The notes under the pieces: model-generated | What the model saw: only the letters and a program-made list of their open reading frames with translations | Databases searched by the model: none | What the model was told of the DNA's origin: nothing | Translations under genes and position numbers: made by a program | Assembly (NCBI GenBank): GCA_023401045.1 | Contig: JAEXEM010000389.1 | Location: 1 to 22,683, forward strand | Length of the DNA: 22,683 nucleotides | From: Actinomycetes bacterium | GTDB taxonomy: Bacteria > Actinomycetota > Actinomycetes > Actinomycetales > Cellulomonadaceae | Direction of reading: 5' to 3' | Part shown: positions 13,966 through 21,502 of the stretch, one piece after another | Numbering within the stretch: position 1 is the first letter of the stretch | Layout: every line of letters begins with the position of its first letter

Positions 13966-13972
13966 CGCCACC

Positions 13973-16417
13973 ATGGTCGGCGGCCCTCCCGAGAGCGAGA
14001 CGTGCAGCGAGCTTCTCCTGCCTGCGCTCCGCGCATCGGGCTGGTCGACCGACCAGATCATCGAGCAGTACAGGCTTCAGAACCCCGACTCCGAGCACGC
14101 GATCCGGGCTGCGGAGGGACGACTGCGGATCGCGGACTACGTTCTGGAGATCGACGGTGTCCCCGTGGCCGTCATCGAGGCCAAGCGCCGCTACGCCGCG
14201 GCCGCTGACGGGATGGGGCAGGCGATCGACTACGCCCGCCGGCTCGACGTCCCCTTCGCCTTCTCGACGAACGGCACCGAGATCCTCCTGCACGATCGGA
14301 ACGACGGCACGGAGCGGTTGATCCGAAGGTTCGGTACGCCGGAGGAGCTCTGGCAGGCGTTCGTCGCATGCCGCGGCCTGGGTGAGAGGGCGGAGGTCAC
14401 GTCGCGCGTCCGCTTCGACAGGTCGCTGCGGACGCACGGCGGCCGTGACGTGAAGGAGCCGCGGTACTACCAGCGTGCAGCGATCCAGCGGGCGGTCGAG
14501 GCGATCGACAGCGGGCGTACGCGCCTGCTGCTGCTCATGGCGACGGGGACCGGCAAGACGTTCACCGCCCTGCAGCTCGTGCACAAGCTGCGGGAGGCGA
14601 GTCGTCGGCTCGACGGTGGCCAGACGTACCGCGTCCTGTACCTGGCAGATCGCGACATGCTCGTCACCGACCCTATGAAGGACTTCGCCGAGGCGTTCGG
14701 CCAGGAGGCCATGGTCCGTCTGACGAAGACGGCCACCACACGGAGCCGCGACCTGTACTTCGCTACGTACCAGGGGATCGACGGCGACGTCGCAGGGGAC
14801 GACGCCGCGGAGGCGACGCCGACGAGCATCTTCGAGTCGTTGCCGCGGGACTTCTTCTCCCTCGTGATCGTCGACGAGTGCCACCGGGGCAGCGCCGCGC
14901 CGGACTCGAGGTGGCGCGGCATCCTGGAGCACTTCGACGGCGCCGTGCAGGTTGGACTGACGGCGACTCCCAAGCGGGACACGAACATCGACACGTACGA
15001 GTACTTCGGCGACCCGGTGTACGAGTACTCGCTGAAGCAGGGCATCGACGACGGGTATCTCGCGCCGTACCGGGTCCGCCGTGTCGTCCTCGACATCGAC
15101 GCGTTCGGCTGGGAGGCGCAGGACGGCCGGGTCGACGCCGACGGACGTCCTGTCCCGGCGGGGCTGTACGGGACCAGGGACTTCGAGCGGCGGATCTCGT
15201 TCCCGGACCGGACGGAGGCGATGGCTCGTCGCCTGGTCGGGCTGCTGCGCGAGAACCCGGGTGCGCGAGCCGTCGTGTTCTGCGCGAGTGGGGAGCATGC
15301 CTACGAGATGAAGCGGGCGCTGCTGAGCGCGGACCCGGACAAGACGCGCCGAGATCCCGAATGGGCTGTCCGGATCGTCGGGGCCGAGCCGGACAGAGCC
15401 CGGTTCCTCGAAGCGCTGACCGACCCGACCCGCGACACGCCGCAGGTGGCGACCACCATGCGGTTGCTGAGCACCGGCGTCGACATCGAGGACCTGCGCT
15501 TCGTCGTGCTGTGCCGCACGGTCGGCTCGATGGTGGAGTTCAAGCAGATCGTCGGCCGCGGGACCCGCCTGTACCCGCCGAAGGGCAAGCAGTACTTCGA
15601 GGTCGTGGACTTCACGGGTGCGTCGGCGAACTTCGACGACCCGGCGTTCGACGGCCCTCTCCCGGCACCGCGCACCGAGCACGTGACGCCCGAAGGCGAC
15701 GTCGTCGTGGAGGACGAGGGTGAGGACCCGCTCGGCGGTGGGACCGGGGTGCTGGATGTCAGCGAACCCGAGCAGGCGTTCGATGTCGAGCACGGCGGTG
15801 AGATGGATGGTGACGTCGGTGTGCCGGGACCTCCGGTCCGCATCCTGACGATCGAGGGCGAGCGCGTCGAGCTGCTCGGGGAGCGGTTGCGACTGGTCAA
15901 CCCGCAGTCGGGCCGCCTGGAGACGCTCGAGTACCGCGACTACGTGGGTGAGACCGTCCGATCGGTCTTTCCGACGGCGTCCGCACTCCGTGAGGTGTGG
16001 GTCGACCCGGAGCGGCGCAGCGAGCTGCTCGAGCGACTCGGGTACCGCGGTGTGGACCTGGACGTGCTCGCCGCACAGGCGCGGCTGCAGGACGCGGACC
16101 CGTTCGACGTTCTCGCGACGGTCGCGTGGGACCTCGTGCCGCGAACGCGACGCGAGCGCGCCGAGCGTGTGCGGGTGGCGTACGGCGAGCGGATCGGGCA
16201 GCTGGCCGAGTCCGCGCGGGACGTCATCGACGTGCTTCTCGACCGGTACTCCGAGCGCGGACCGAGCGAGATCACGCCGGCCGCGCTCCAGGTGCCGCCG
16301 CTCAACGACCGCGCCACGGTGGTCGAGCTGGTCGATGCCTTCGGCGGACGCGACGACTTACGGTCGTGGCTGGCCGATCTGCAGCGGTGGCTGTACGAGG
16401 AATCAACTACCGTTTGA
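13973..16417 (+). CDS. hsdR: Type I restriction endonuclease subunit R (EcoEI-type helicase/nuclease)
   Basis: An 814-residue motor and nuclease subunit. The N-terminal nuclease domain shows D55 and the E69-A70-K71 of a PD-(D/E)xK site. The SF2 helicase core has MATGTGKT (189-196, Walker A), DECH (301-304), TATP (330-333) and QIVGRGTRL (525-533). An acidic, glycine-rich linker at about 570-620 precedes the C-terminal domain that docks on the methyltransferase (EcoEI_R_C type). With HsdM and HsdS it should cut unmodified DNA after ATP-driven translocation. The ATG at 13973 fits the leaderless promoter and the conserved N-terminus; the open frame upstream lacks typical content. Unusually, two AbiE genes separate it from hsdM. 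All key motifs are intact. Confidence 0.93.
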   Translation: MVGGPPESETCSELLLPALRASGWSTDQIIEQYRLQNPDSEHAIRAAEGRLRIADYVLEIDGVPVAVIEAKRRYAAAADGMGQAIDYARRLDVPFAFSTNGTEILLHDRNDGTERLIRRFGTPEELWQAFVACRGLGERAEVTSRVRFDRSLRTHGGRDVKEPRYYQRAAIQRAVEAIDSGRTRLLLLMATGTGKTFTALQLVHKLREASRRLDGGQTYRVLYLADRDMLVTDPMKDFAEAFGQEAMVRLTKTATTRSRDLYFATYQGIDGDVAGDDAAEATPTSIFESLPRDFFSLVIVDECHRGSAAPDSRWRGILEHFDGAVQVGLTATPKRDTNIDTYEYFGDPVYEYSLKQGIDDGYLAPYRVRRVVLDIDAFGWEAQDGRVDADGRPVPAGLYGTRDFERRISFPDRTEAMARRLVGLLRENPGARAVVFCASGEHAYEMKRALLSADPDKTRRDPEWAVRIVGAEPDRARFLEALTDPTRDTPQVATTMRLLSTGVDIEDLRFVVLCRTVGSMVEFKQIVGRGTRLYPPKGKQYFEVVDFTGASANFDDPAFDGPLPAPRTEHVTPEGDVVVEDEGEDPLGGGTGVLDVSEPEQAFDVEHGGEMDGDVGVPGPPVRILTIEGERVELLGERLRLVNPQSGRLETLEYRDYVGETVRSVFPTASALREVWVDPERRSELLERLGYRGVDLDVLAAQARLQDADPFDVLATVAWDLVPRTRRERAERVRVAYGERIGQLAESARDVIDVLLDRYSERGPSEITPAALQVPPLNDRATVVELVDAFGGRDDLRSWLADLQRWLYEESTTV

Positions 16418-16428
16418 TCGTAGCGATC
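16416..16428. promoter_or_regulatory. Small palindrome at the hsdR end
   Basis: GATCG at 16416-16420 and CGATC at 16424-16428 are complementary around TAG, overlapping the hsdR stop codon. It lies 45 nt upstream of the AbiEi -10 box and might be an operator for that gene; it is short, so this is tentative. Confidence 0.3.
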
Positions 16429-16472
16429 CTGTAGGGCGCGAAACTAAAAGAAACTTGTAGCACTCGATGGTC

Positions 16473-16478
16473 TAGGGT
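16473..16478 (+). promoter_or_regulatory. -10 box TAGGGT, leaderless-type promoter of the AbiE-hsdMS operon
   Basis: TAGGGT is followed by 7 nt and the GTG at 16486. Upstream, 16441-16460 is only 5 of 20 G/C, strikingly AT-rich here, and holds two AAACT copies exactly 10 bp apart (16441 and 16451), i.e. on the same helix face. These may be an UP-like or regulator-binding element. No standard -35. Confidence 0.55.
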
Positions 16479-16485
16479 GGCCCCC

Positions 16486-17073
16486 GTGAGTCAGCGACGG
16501 GACGCCCTGCAGTCGCTGCACGCTGTCGCGTTCCGACAGGCCGGTTACTTCTCCGCCGCGCAGGCGGTCGCCGTCGGGTTCAGTCACCAGGCGCAGAAGT
16601 ACCACGTCGATGCGGGCAACTGGCTGCGCGTGGAGCGGGGGATCTTTCGCCTGCGGGACTGGCCCGCGACGGTCGACGACGTCCTGGTTCTGTGGACCCT
16701 CTGGAGTCGGCGGCGCGGGGTCATCTCGCACACGAGCGCGCTCGCTGTCCACGGGCTCGGAGTGCTGGACCCCGGCGTCGTCGAGATGACGGTGCCTCCC
16801 GGGTTCCGGGCTCGGACCCCGGCCGTGCGGACTTATGTCCACGTACTGCCCGACGCCGACGTCGAGCAGCGCGACGGGTTCCGCGTCACCACACCCCTGC
16901 GCACGCTGCTCGACGTTGCCGGGACCGCGCACCAAGAAGCGGTCGACGAGGTGGTCGCCGAGGCGCTCGAGCGTGGTCTCGTCACGTCCCGGTCGCTGCG
17001 GGCGCGGGCGGACGAGGCCGGCGACCGCGCGGCGCTGCGGATCGAGCGCGCGCTCCAGGCGGCATCAGCATGA
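16486..17073 (+). CDS. abiEi: AbiEi-family antitoxin (type IV toxin-antitoxin)
   Basis: A 195-residue protein matching the AbiEi antitoxin family. The N-terminal winged-helix domain contains AFRQAGYFSAAQAVAVGFS and WLRVERGIFRL. The C-terminal part has GVISHTSALAVHGL, EMTVPPGFRAR and RVTTPLRTLLDVA, all typical. Such proteins repress their own promoter and counter the AbiEii nucleotidyltransferase without necessarily binding it. GTG at 16486 is preferred over GTG at 16477, because the latter overlaps the predicted -10 box and would lie upstream of the transcription start. Its stop overlaps the toxin ATG (ATGA). It sits between hsdR and hsdM, so its promoter probably drives the modification genes too. 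Confidence 0.9.
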   Translation: MSQRRDALQSLHAVAFRQAGYFSAAQAVAVGFSHQAQKYHVDAGNWLRVERGIFRLRDWPATVDDVLVLWTLWSRRRGVISHTSALAVHGLGVLDPGVVEMTVPPGFRARTPAVRTYVHVLPDADVEQRDGFRVTTPLRTLLDVAGTAHQEAVDEVVAEALERGLVTSRSLRARADEAGDRAALRIERALQAASA

Positions 17074-17936
17074 GCGGCCGACCTCCAGCCGCCCTGCGCG
17101 CGAGCCTCGACGCGCGGCTGCAGTTGCTCGCTCAGGAACGCGGGCAGGACATCAACCGGCTGCGTCGTCACCTGACGTTCCAGCGGATGCTGCGGCGGCT
17201 GGACGACACGTGGGCGGTCAAGGGCGGGTACCTGCTGGAGGCGCGGCTCGGCACGCGGGCGCGTGCCACCAAGGATCTCGATCTCGCCCTCGTCGAGATC
17301 GCCGACGACCTCGTCGCCCGCCTGGCCGATGCTCTCGACCAGGATGTCGACGGCGACGGCTTCGTCTTCCGGGTCTCCGGGGCACGCTCACACCTGGCGG
17401 ATGTCGAGCAACTCGGCGGTCCGGGTGTGCACGTCTCCGTGACGGCACTCCTGGCCGGGCGTGACTTCGCGCGGGTGCGCGTCGACGTCGTCGCTCGGCC
17501 GGCTGAGGTCGAGGGCGGGGTCGAGCGGGTCGTGCTGCCGCCGGTGGTCGCCGAACCCGGCTGGCCAGCCGTCTCGGTGCTGGCCGTCGACATCGCGCAG
17601 CACCTGGCGGAGAAGCTGCACGCCTTGAGTGCGATGCATGCCCACCCGCGTCCGTCGACGCGCGTGAAGGACCTGGTGGACATCGTGCTCGTGGTGGACG
17701 CCGGTCTGGTGGAGGACGAGCGTCTCGCGCTGCGGGTGCGGGCCGTCTTCCGCGCGCGGGACGGTGCCGGGCCGCCTCCGGACCTTCCCGAGCCACCCGC
17801 CGCGTGGCGGGCCGACTACGCCGACATGGCTGCGCAGTACGGACTGTCTGCGCTCGACCTCACCACCGCCATGGCACTGACCCGAGCCCTGTACGCGCGA
17901 GCGCTCGCGAGCCGTACGCCCACGAAGGAGCAGTAG
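17070..17936 (+). CDS. abiEii: AbiEii/AbiGii-family nucleotidyltransferase toxin
   Basis: A 288-residue DNA-polymerase-beta-like nucleotidyltransferase. The active-site motif is AVKGGYLLEARLG (KGG at 51-53) followed by ATKDLDLAL with D69 and D71. The downstream conserved block HLAEKLHALSAMH...RVKDLVDIVLV (about 181-212) supplies further Lys and Asp residues typical of the family. Characterised AbiEii-type toxins cause reversible growth arrest by nucleotidyl transfer, in some cases to tRNA, and provide abortive phage defence. The ATG overlaps the antitoxin stop, and its own TAG stop shares a base with the hsdM GTG, so all are translationally coupled. Active-site residues look intact. Confidence 0.9.
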   Translation: MSGRPPAALRASLDARLQLLAQERGQDINRLRRHLTFQRMLRRLDDTWAVKGGYLLEARLGTRARATKDLDLALVEIADDLVARLADALDQDVDGDGFVFRVSGARSHLADVEQLGGPGVHVSVTALLAGRDFARVRVDVVARPAEVEGGVERVVLPPVVAEPGWPAVSVLAVDIAQHLAEKLHALSAMHAHPRPSTRVKDLVDIVLVVDAGLVEDERLALRVRAVFRARDGAGPPPDLPEPPAAWRADYADMAAQYGLSALDLTTAMALTRALYARALASRTPTKEQ

Positions 17937-19432
17937 TGAACGCCGCCCGACCCACGACGTCCCGAGCCGAGCTGACGGCGGTGATCAAGAAGGCCCGCAA
18001 CGTCATGCGGAAGGACCCCGGCCTCAACGGGGACGCCGACCGGATCCCGCAGCTCTCGTGGCTGCTGTTCCTCAAGTCGCTGGACGACCGCGAGAAGCGG
18101 GCAGAGATCCTGGAGGACGACTACGCCCCGGTGCTCCAGGAGCCGTACCGGTGGCGTGACTGGGCCGGCTCCCGCGCCGGCGTGCAGCGGACGGGCGATG
18201 CCCTGACGACGTTCGTCAACACCAACCTGATCCCGCACCTGGCCCGCGTGAGCGGCGGAGGGCGTCGCGCGCCGGAGCGGGACGTCGTCGCGCAGGTGTT
18301 CGCAGACGTGACCAACCGGATGCTGTCCGGGTACCTGCTGGCCGAGCTGATCGAGGAGGTCGACCGGGTCAACTTCAACTCGTCCGACGACCTGCACACG
18401 ATGGCGCACGTCTACGAGTCGATGCTCAAGGAGATGCGGGACTCCGCCGGGGATGCCGGTGAGTTCTACACCCCGCGCCCGGTGGTGCGGTTCATGGTCG
18501 ACATGGTTGACCCGCAGGTCGGCGAAACCGTCATGGATCCGGCCACCGGCACGGGCGGGTTCCTCGTCGAGGCGCACGAGCACGTGCAGGAGCAGGTGCG
18601 CACGGCGGCGGACCGGGAGCGGACACGCGGCCGCCTGCGCGGGTTCGAGAAGAAGCCGCAACCGTTCCTGCTGTGCCAGATGAACCTGCTGCTGCACGAC
18701 GTGTACGAACCCGCCGTCGTGCGGGGCAACTCGCTGATCTCGCCGCTGAGCGAGCAGCGTGCCGACGGCGTCGACGTGGTGCTGACCAACCCGCCCTTCG
18801 GGGGTGAGGAGGAGGCGTCGGTCGCGCGCGGGTTCCCCTCAGGGATGCGGACGGCCGAGACGTCGTGGCTCTTCCTTCAGGCGGTGATGGCGCGGATCGA
18901 GCAGCGCCGGGGACGAGCTTCCGTCGTCGTCCCCAACAGCACGCTGTTCGACACGGGCGTGGGGGGCAAGATCAAGAAGAAGCTGCTCGAGGGGTTCGAC
19001 CTGCACACCGTGGTGCGGCTGCCGAACGGCGTGTTCGAGCCGTACACGGCGATCCCGTCGAACCTGCTGTTCTTCGAGGCGGGCCGGCCGACCACCGAGG
19101 TGTGGTTCTACGAGCTGCCGACCCCCGAGGGGCGCAAGAAGTACACGAAGACCAAGCCGCTGCGGTACGAGGAGTTCGCCGACCTCGCCGCGTGGTGGGG
19201 GGAGCCCGGTGCGGGGCCCGAGCGCCGCGAGGGCCGTGTGCAGAACGAGCGCGCCTGGCGCGTGCCCCTCGCGCAGATCATCGAACGCAACTACGACCTG
19301 GACCTGCGCAACCCCCACCAGGGCGACGAACTGGAAAACCAGCCCGTCTCGGAGATCCTCGACGAGCTGGTGAACAACGAAGAGCAGATCCTCGACCTCC
19401 TGCGCGGACTGCGGGACGAGGTGGGACGGTGA
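17936..19432 (+). CDS. hsdM: Type I DNA methyltransferase subunit M (N6-adenine)
   Basis: A 498-residue modification subunit of usual length. The N-terminal HsdM helical domain (IPQLSWLLFLKSLDDRE) is followed by GEFYTPRPVVRFMV (175-188), the SAM-binding motif I DPATGTGGF (201-209) and the catalytic motif IV NPPF (285-288), defining an N6-adenine methyltransferase. It works with HsdS to methylate the recognition site and protect host DNA from HsdR. The GTG at 17936 shares its G with the toxin's TAG stop; AAGGAG is 5 nt upstream, inside the toxin gene. The stop overlaps the hsdS start. Confidence 0.95.
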   Translation: MNAARPTTSRAELTAVIKKARNVMRKDPGLNGDADRIPQLSWLLFLKSLDDREKRAEILEDDYAPVLQEPYRWRDWAGSRAGVQRTGDALTTFVNTNLIPHLARVSGGGRRAPERDVVAQVFADVTNRMLSGYLLAELIEEVDRVNFNSSDDLHTMAHVYESMLKEMRDSAGDAGEFYTPRPVVRFMVDMVDPQVGETVMDPATGTGGFLVEAHEHVQEQVRTAADRERTRGRLRGFEKKPQPFLLCQMNLLLHDVYEPAVVRGNSLISPLSEQRADGVDVVLTNPPFGGEEEASVARGFPSGMRTAETSWLFLQAVMARIEQRRGRASVVVPNSTLFDTGVGGKIKKKLLEGFDLHTVVRLPNGVFEPYTAIPSNLLFFEAGRPTTEVWFYELPTPEGRKKYTKTKPLRYEEFADLAAWWGEPGAGPERREGRVQNERAWRVPLAQIIERNYDLDLRNPHQGDELENQPVSEILDELVNNEEQILDLLRGLRDEVGR

Positions 19433-20577
19433 CGGTCGAGTGGGTGCCGTTCGGCGACGTGATGCAACTCAAGCGCCGCGACCCAGAAATGGCATCGGGT
19501 GAGCGACGAGCAGAAATCGGCATCCGCTCATTCGGGCGGGGGACATTCCACAAGCCCTCCGTCAGCCACGAGGATCTTCAGGGAAAGCGAGTGTTTATGA
19601 TCAAGCAGGGCGACCTGCTTCTCTCGAACATCTTTGCGTGGGAGGGGGCGGTAGCTGTTGCGTCTCAAAGTGACGACGGCCTGGTCGGCTCCCACCGCTT
19701 CATGACCTGGTGTCCTCGGGCTGATTCTGTCAATGTCTCGTTCGTTCGCGAATACCTATTGTCGACAGGCGGGCGAGCGGCACTTGGTGCCGCGTCGCCA
19801 GGGTCGGCCGGCCGAAACAGAACTCTAGGTGTCGAAGCATTGAAAAGGATTAAGATCCCGCTCCCGGACGTCGATGCCCAGCGTGCGATCGCAGCCCGCC
19901 TCGACCGGCTGGGGGAGGTGTCCCGGCGTGCTGATCAGACGCTGGGGGTGGAGTTGTTGCATATTCGCGAGCGTCTCGTGTTCGACTCCGGGGGCAGGAA
20001 GGGCGAGTGGGTCGACCTGAGTGAGGTTCTCACTCTTGCTGACGCGGAGGTTGTCGTGGATCCCACCTCGATCTACCCCATCGCCGGAGTCCTTGGTCAT
20101 GGCCGGGGCGTGTTCTTGAGGGATTCAATCCGTGGCTCTCAGACGTCATACAAGAAGTTCCGAAAGATCTCTGCCGGGCAACTCATCTACTCACGACTGA
20201 AGGCCTTTGAAGGCGCGATCGCTGTGGTGCCCGAGATTGCTGACCAGAGGTATGTATCTCCGGAGTTTCCTACATTCGATCACGACTCTCGGCGAGTGAG
20301 CATCCACTGGCTGGCGGGGCTTCTTCGCACGCCATGGTTCCGTGCGCAGCTGTCGGAGGGGTCGCAGGGAATCGGGGACCGTCGGGAACGGCTGTCCGTG
20401 CAGAGCTTTCTGTCGATCACAATTCCGTTGCCGGACCTAGACACCCAGCGTCGAGTTGCGGCACTTCTCGACCGTGTCTCCACGCTCGAGGGCCTTGTGG
20501 AGGATCGGCGACGGCTCACCCACACTCTGCTCCCCGCGGCCCGCAACGAGGAGTTTCGCCGCCTCCTCGCGTCGTGA
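19429..20577 (+). CDS. hsdS: Type I restriction-modification specificity subunit S
   Basis: A 382-residue specificity subunit with two target-recognition domains. The repeated ends of these domains are IPLPDVDAQRAIAARLDRL (from 143) and IPLPDLDTQRRVAALLDRV (from 332), 189 residues apart, as expected of a pseudo-dimeric HsdS; each is followed by a helical conserved region. The recognition sequence cannot be predicted by eye. GTG at 19429 overlaps the hsdM stop (GTGA). Base composition falls within the gene: 52% G/C at 20221-20280 and 60% at 19621-19680, against 80% at 18241-18300 in hsdM, with many codons ending in A or T. This fits recombinational exchange of target-recognition domains. Confidence 0.93.
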   Translation: MTVEWVPFGDVMQLKRRDPEMASGERRAEIGIRSFGRGTFHKPSVSHEDLQGKRVFMIKQGDLLLSNIFAWEGAVAVASQSDDGLVGSHRFMTWCPRADSVNVSFVREYLLSTGGRAALGAASPGSAGRNRTLGVEALKRIKIPLPDVDAQRAIAARLDRLGEVSRRADQTLGVELLHIRERLVFDSGGRKGEWVDLSEVLTLADAEVVVDPTSIYPIAGVLGHGRGVFLRDSIRGSQTSYKKFRKISAGQLIYSRLKAFEGAIAVVPEIADQRYVSPEFPTFDHDSRRVSIHWLAGLLRTPWFRAQLSEGSQGIGDRRERLSVQSFLSITIPLPDLDTQRRVAALLDRVSTLEGLVEDRRRLTHTLLPAARNEEFRRLLAS

Positions 20578-20583
20578 CCCCCA

Positions 20584-20618
20584 CTCGGTGGCCGCGTCAC
20601 GTCGATGCGGCCACCGAG
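20584..20618. terminator. Bidirectional terminator between hsdS and radC
   Basis: CTCGGTGGCCGC at 20584-20595 and GCGGCCACCGAG at 20607-20618 form a perfect 12-bp stem with an 11-nt loop. It lies 6 nt after the hsdS stop; the loop and right arm contain the stop and last codons of the convergent RadC gene. No T tract. Confidence 0.7.
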
Positions 20619-21274
20619 CGCCACTGGTTTCCCGCGGTCACGACGTGGTCGAGCAGCCGCAGTCCAACCCGCTCGCCGGCAACCCGCACAGCGGCCGTCG
20701 TCGCCCGGTCGGCCGCGCTCGGCGTCGGGTCGCCGGACGGGTGGTTGTGAGCGAGGGCGAACGCGACGCCGTCGCGCCGCAGAACCTCGGCCAGCAGCTC
20801 CCGCACCGGGAACACCGCGGCATGTGCGGAGCCGTCGGCGAGGACCACCACATCGAGCAGCCGGTGGCGTGATCCGCACACCACCAGCACCACCCGCTCA
20901 CGGGGCCTGCCGGCCAGCCGCGGTGCCGTGACGCGCACGATGTCGCTCGTCGACGCCACCGTGGGTCGAGTGTCCGTCGCGTCCTGTGCCCGTGCGGACA
21001 GGGCGAGAGCAGCGACGAGCCTGCTCGCCGTGGCAGATCCGAGCCCTGGCTCGCGCGCGAGCGTCGTCACGTCCACCTGTGCGAGGCCGGCCAGGCCACC
21101 GTTCCTGGCCAGCAGCTGGGTGGCGAGGTCGACGACGTTGGTGCCGCGCAGGCCCGACCCCAGGACGAGCGCCACGAGCTCGGCATCGGTCAGCGCCTGC
21201 GTGCCGTGGGCGGCCAGGCGCTCGCGCGGTCGCTGGGGCATCGCAAGGTCGGCGATCGTAGAGCCCGGAGTCAT
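20597..21274 (-). CDS. radC: RadC family JAB-domain protein (UPF0758)
   Basis: A 225-residue protein of the RadC family. The N-terminus RPRERLAAHGTQALTDAELVALVLGSG is the usual helix-hairpin-helix-containing region. The C-terminal JAB/MPN domain has HNHPSGDPTPSAAD, with H176, H178 and D189 of the JAMM metal motif and an upstream Glu (about E159). The name comes from an old DNA-repair assignment in E. coli that is not supported biochemically; the cellular role is unclear, and members often occur on mobile or defence islands. The ATG at 21274 keeps the conserved IADL-RPRERL start; an internal ATG at 21241 is an alternative. It converges on hsdS and shares a terminator with it. No good Shine-Dalgarno sequence. 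Confidence 0.9.
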   Translation of the reverse strand: MTPGSTIADLAMPQRPRERLAAHGTQALTDAELVALVLGSGLRGTNVVDLATQLLARNGGLAGLAQVDVTTLAREPGLGSATASRLVAALALSARAQDATDTRPTVASTSDIVRVTAPRLAGRPRERVVLVVCGSRHRLLDVVVLADGSAHAAVFPVRELLAEVLRRDGVAFALAHNHPSGDPTPSAADRATTAAVRVAGERVGLRLLDHVVTAGNQWRSVAAST

Positions 21275-21296
21275 CGGTCCAGGGTGCCGGGCGCCG

Positions 21297-21308
21297 TCCG
21301 ACGTCGGA
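21297..21308. promoter_or_regulatory. 12-nt palindrome upstream of radC
   Basis: TCCGACGTCGGA is perfectly self-complementary and lies 23-34 nt upstream of the RadC ATG on the minus strand, where a promoter would be expected. The rest of the 228-nt gap between RadC and the next gene holds no gene or RNA I recognise. Confidence 0.3.
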
Positions 21309-21502
21309 GGCCATCGTCCACAGGTGCCGACATCCGTGGCTCCCCGTGGTGCCCGTCGGTCAGTGAGACTCCCGACGAAGAGCGGGTGTCTTGGACCCGG
21401 GGAGCAGACTGACGCGTGCCTGTGGTGGCAATTCGGTCAGCTGCTGCCGGGTACCCGCGAGGCGCTTATGAGCTCCCTCGCGAGACTCTCGCCGGCCCGA
21501 GG

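Noticed and set aside
13685..13972. 96-codon upstream extension of hsdR
   Set aside because: Overlaps the minus-strand membrane-protein gene and has no typical HsdR residues; a -10 box lies 7 nt before the ATG at 13973.
13844..15793. 649-residue open frame on the minus strand across hsdR
   Set aside because: Antisense to a gene with all helicase motifs intact, low-complexity, and no start signals.
21275..21502. Search for a tRNA or attachment site next to the defence locus
   Set aside because: No cloverleaf-like sequence and no direct repeat matching the 13793-13972 region was recognised, so no integration site is claimed.
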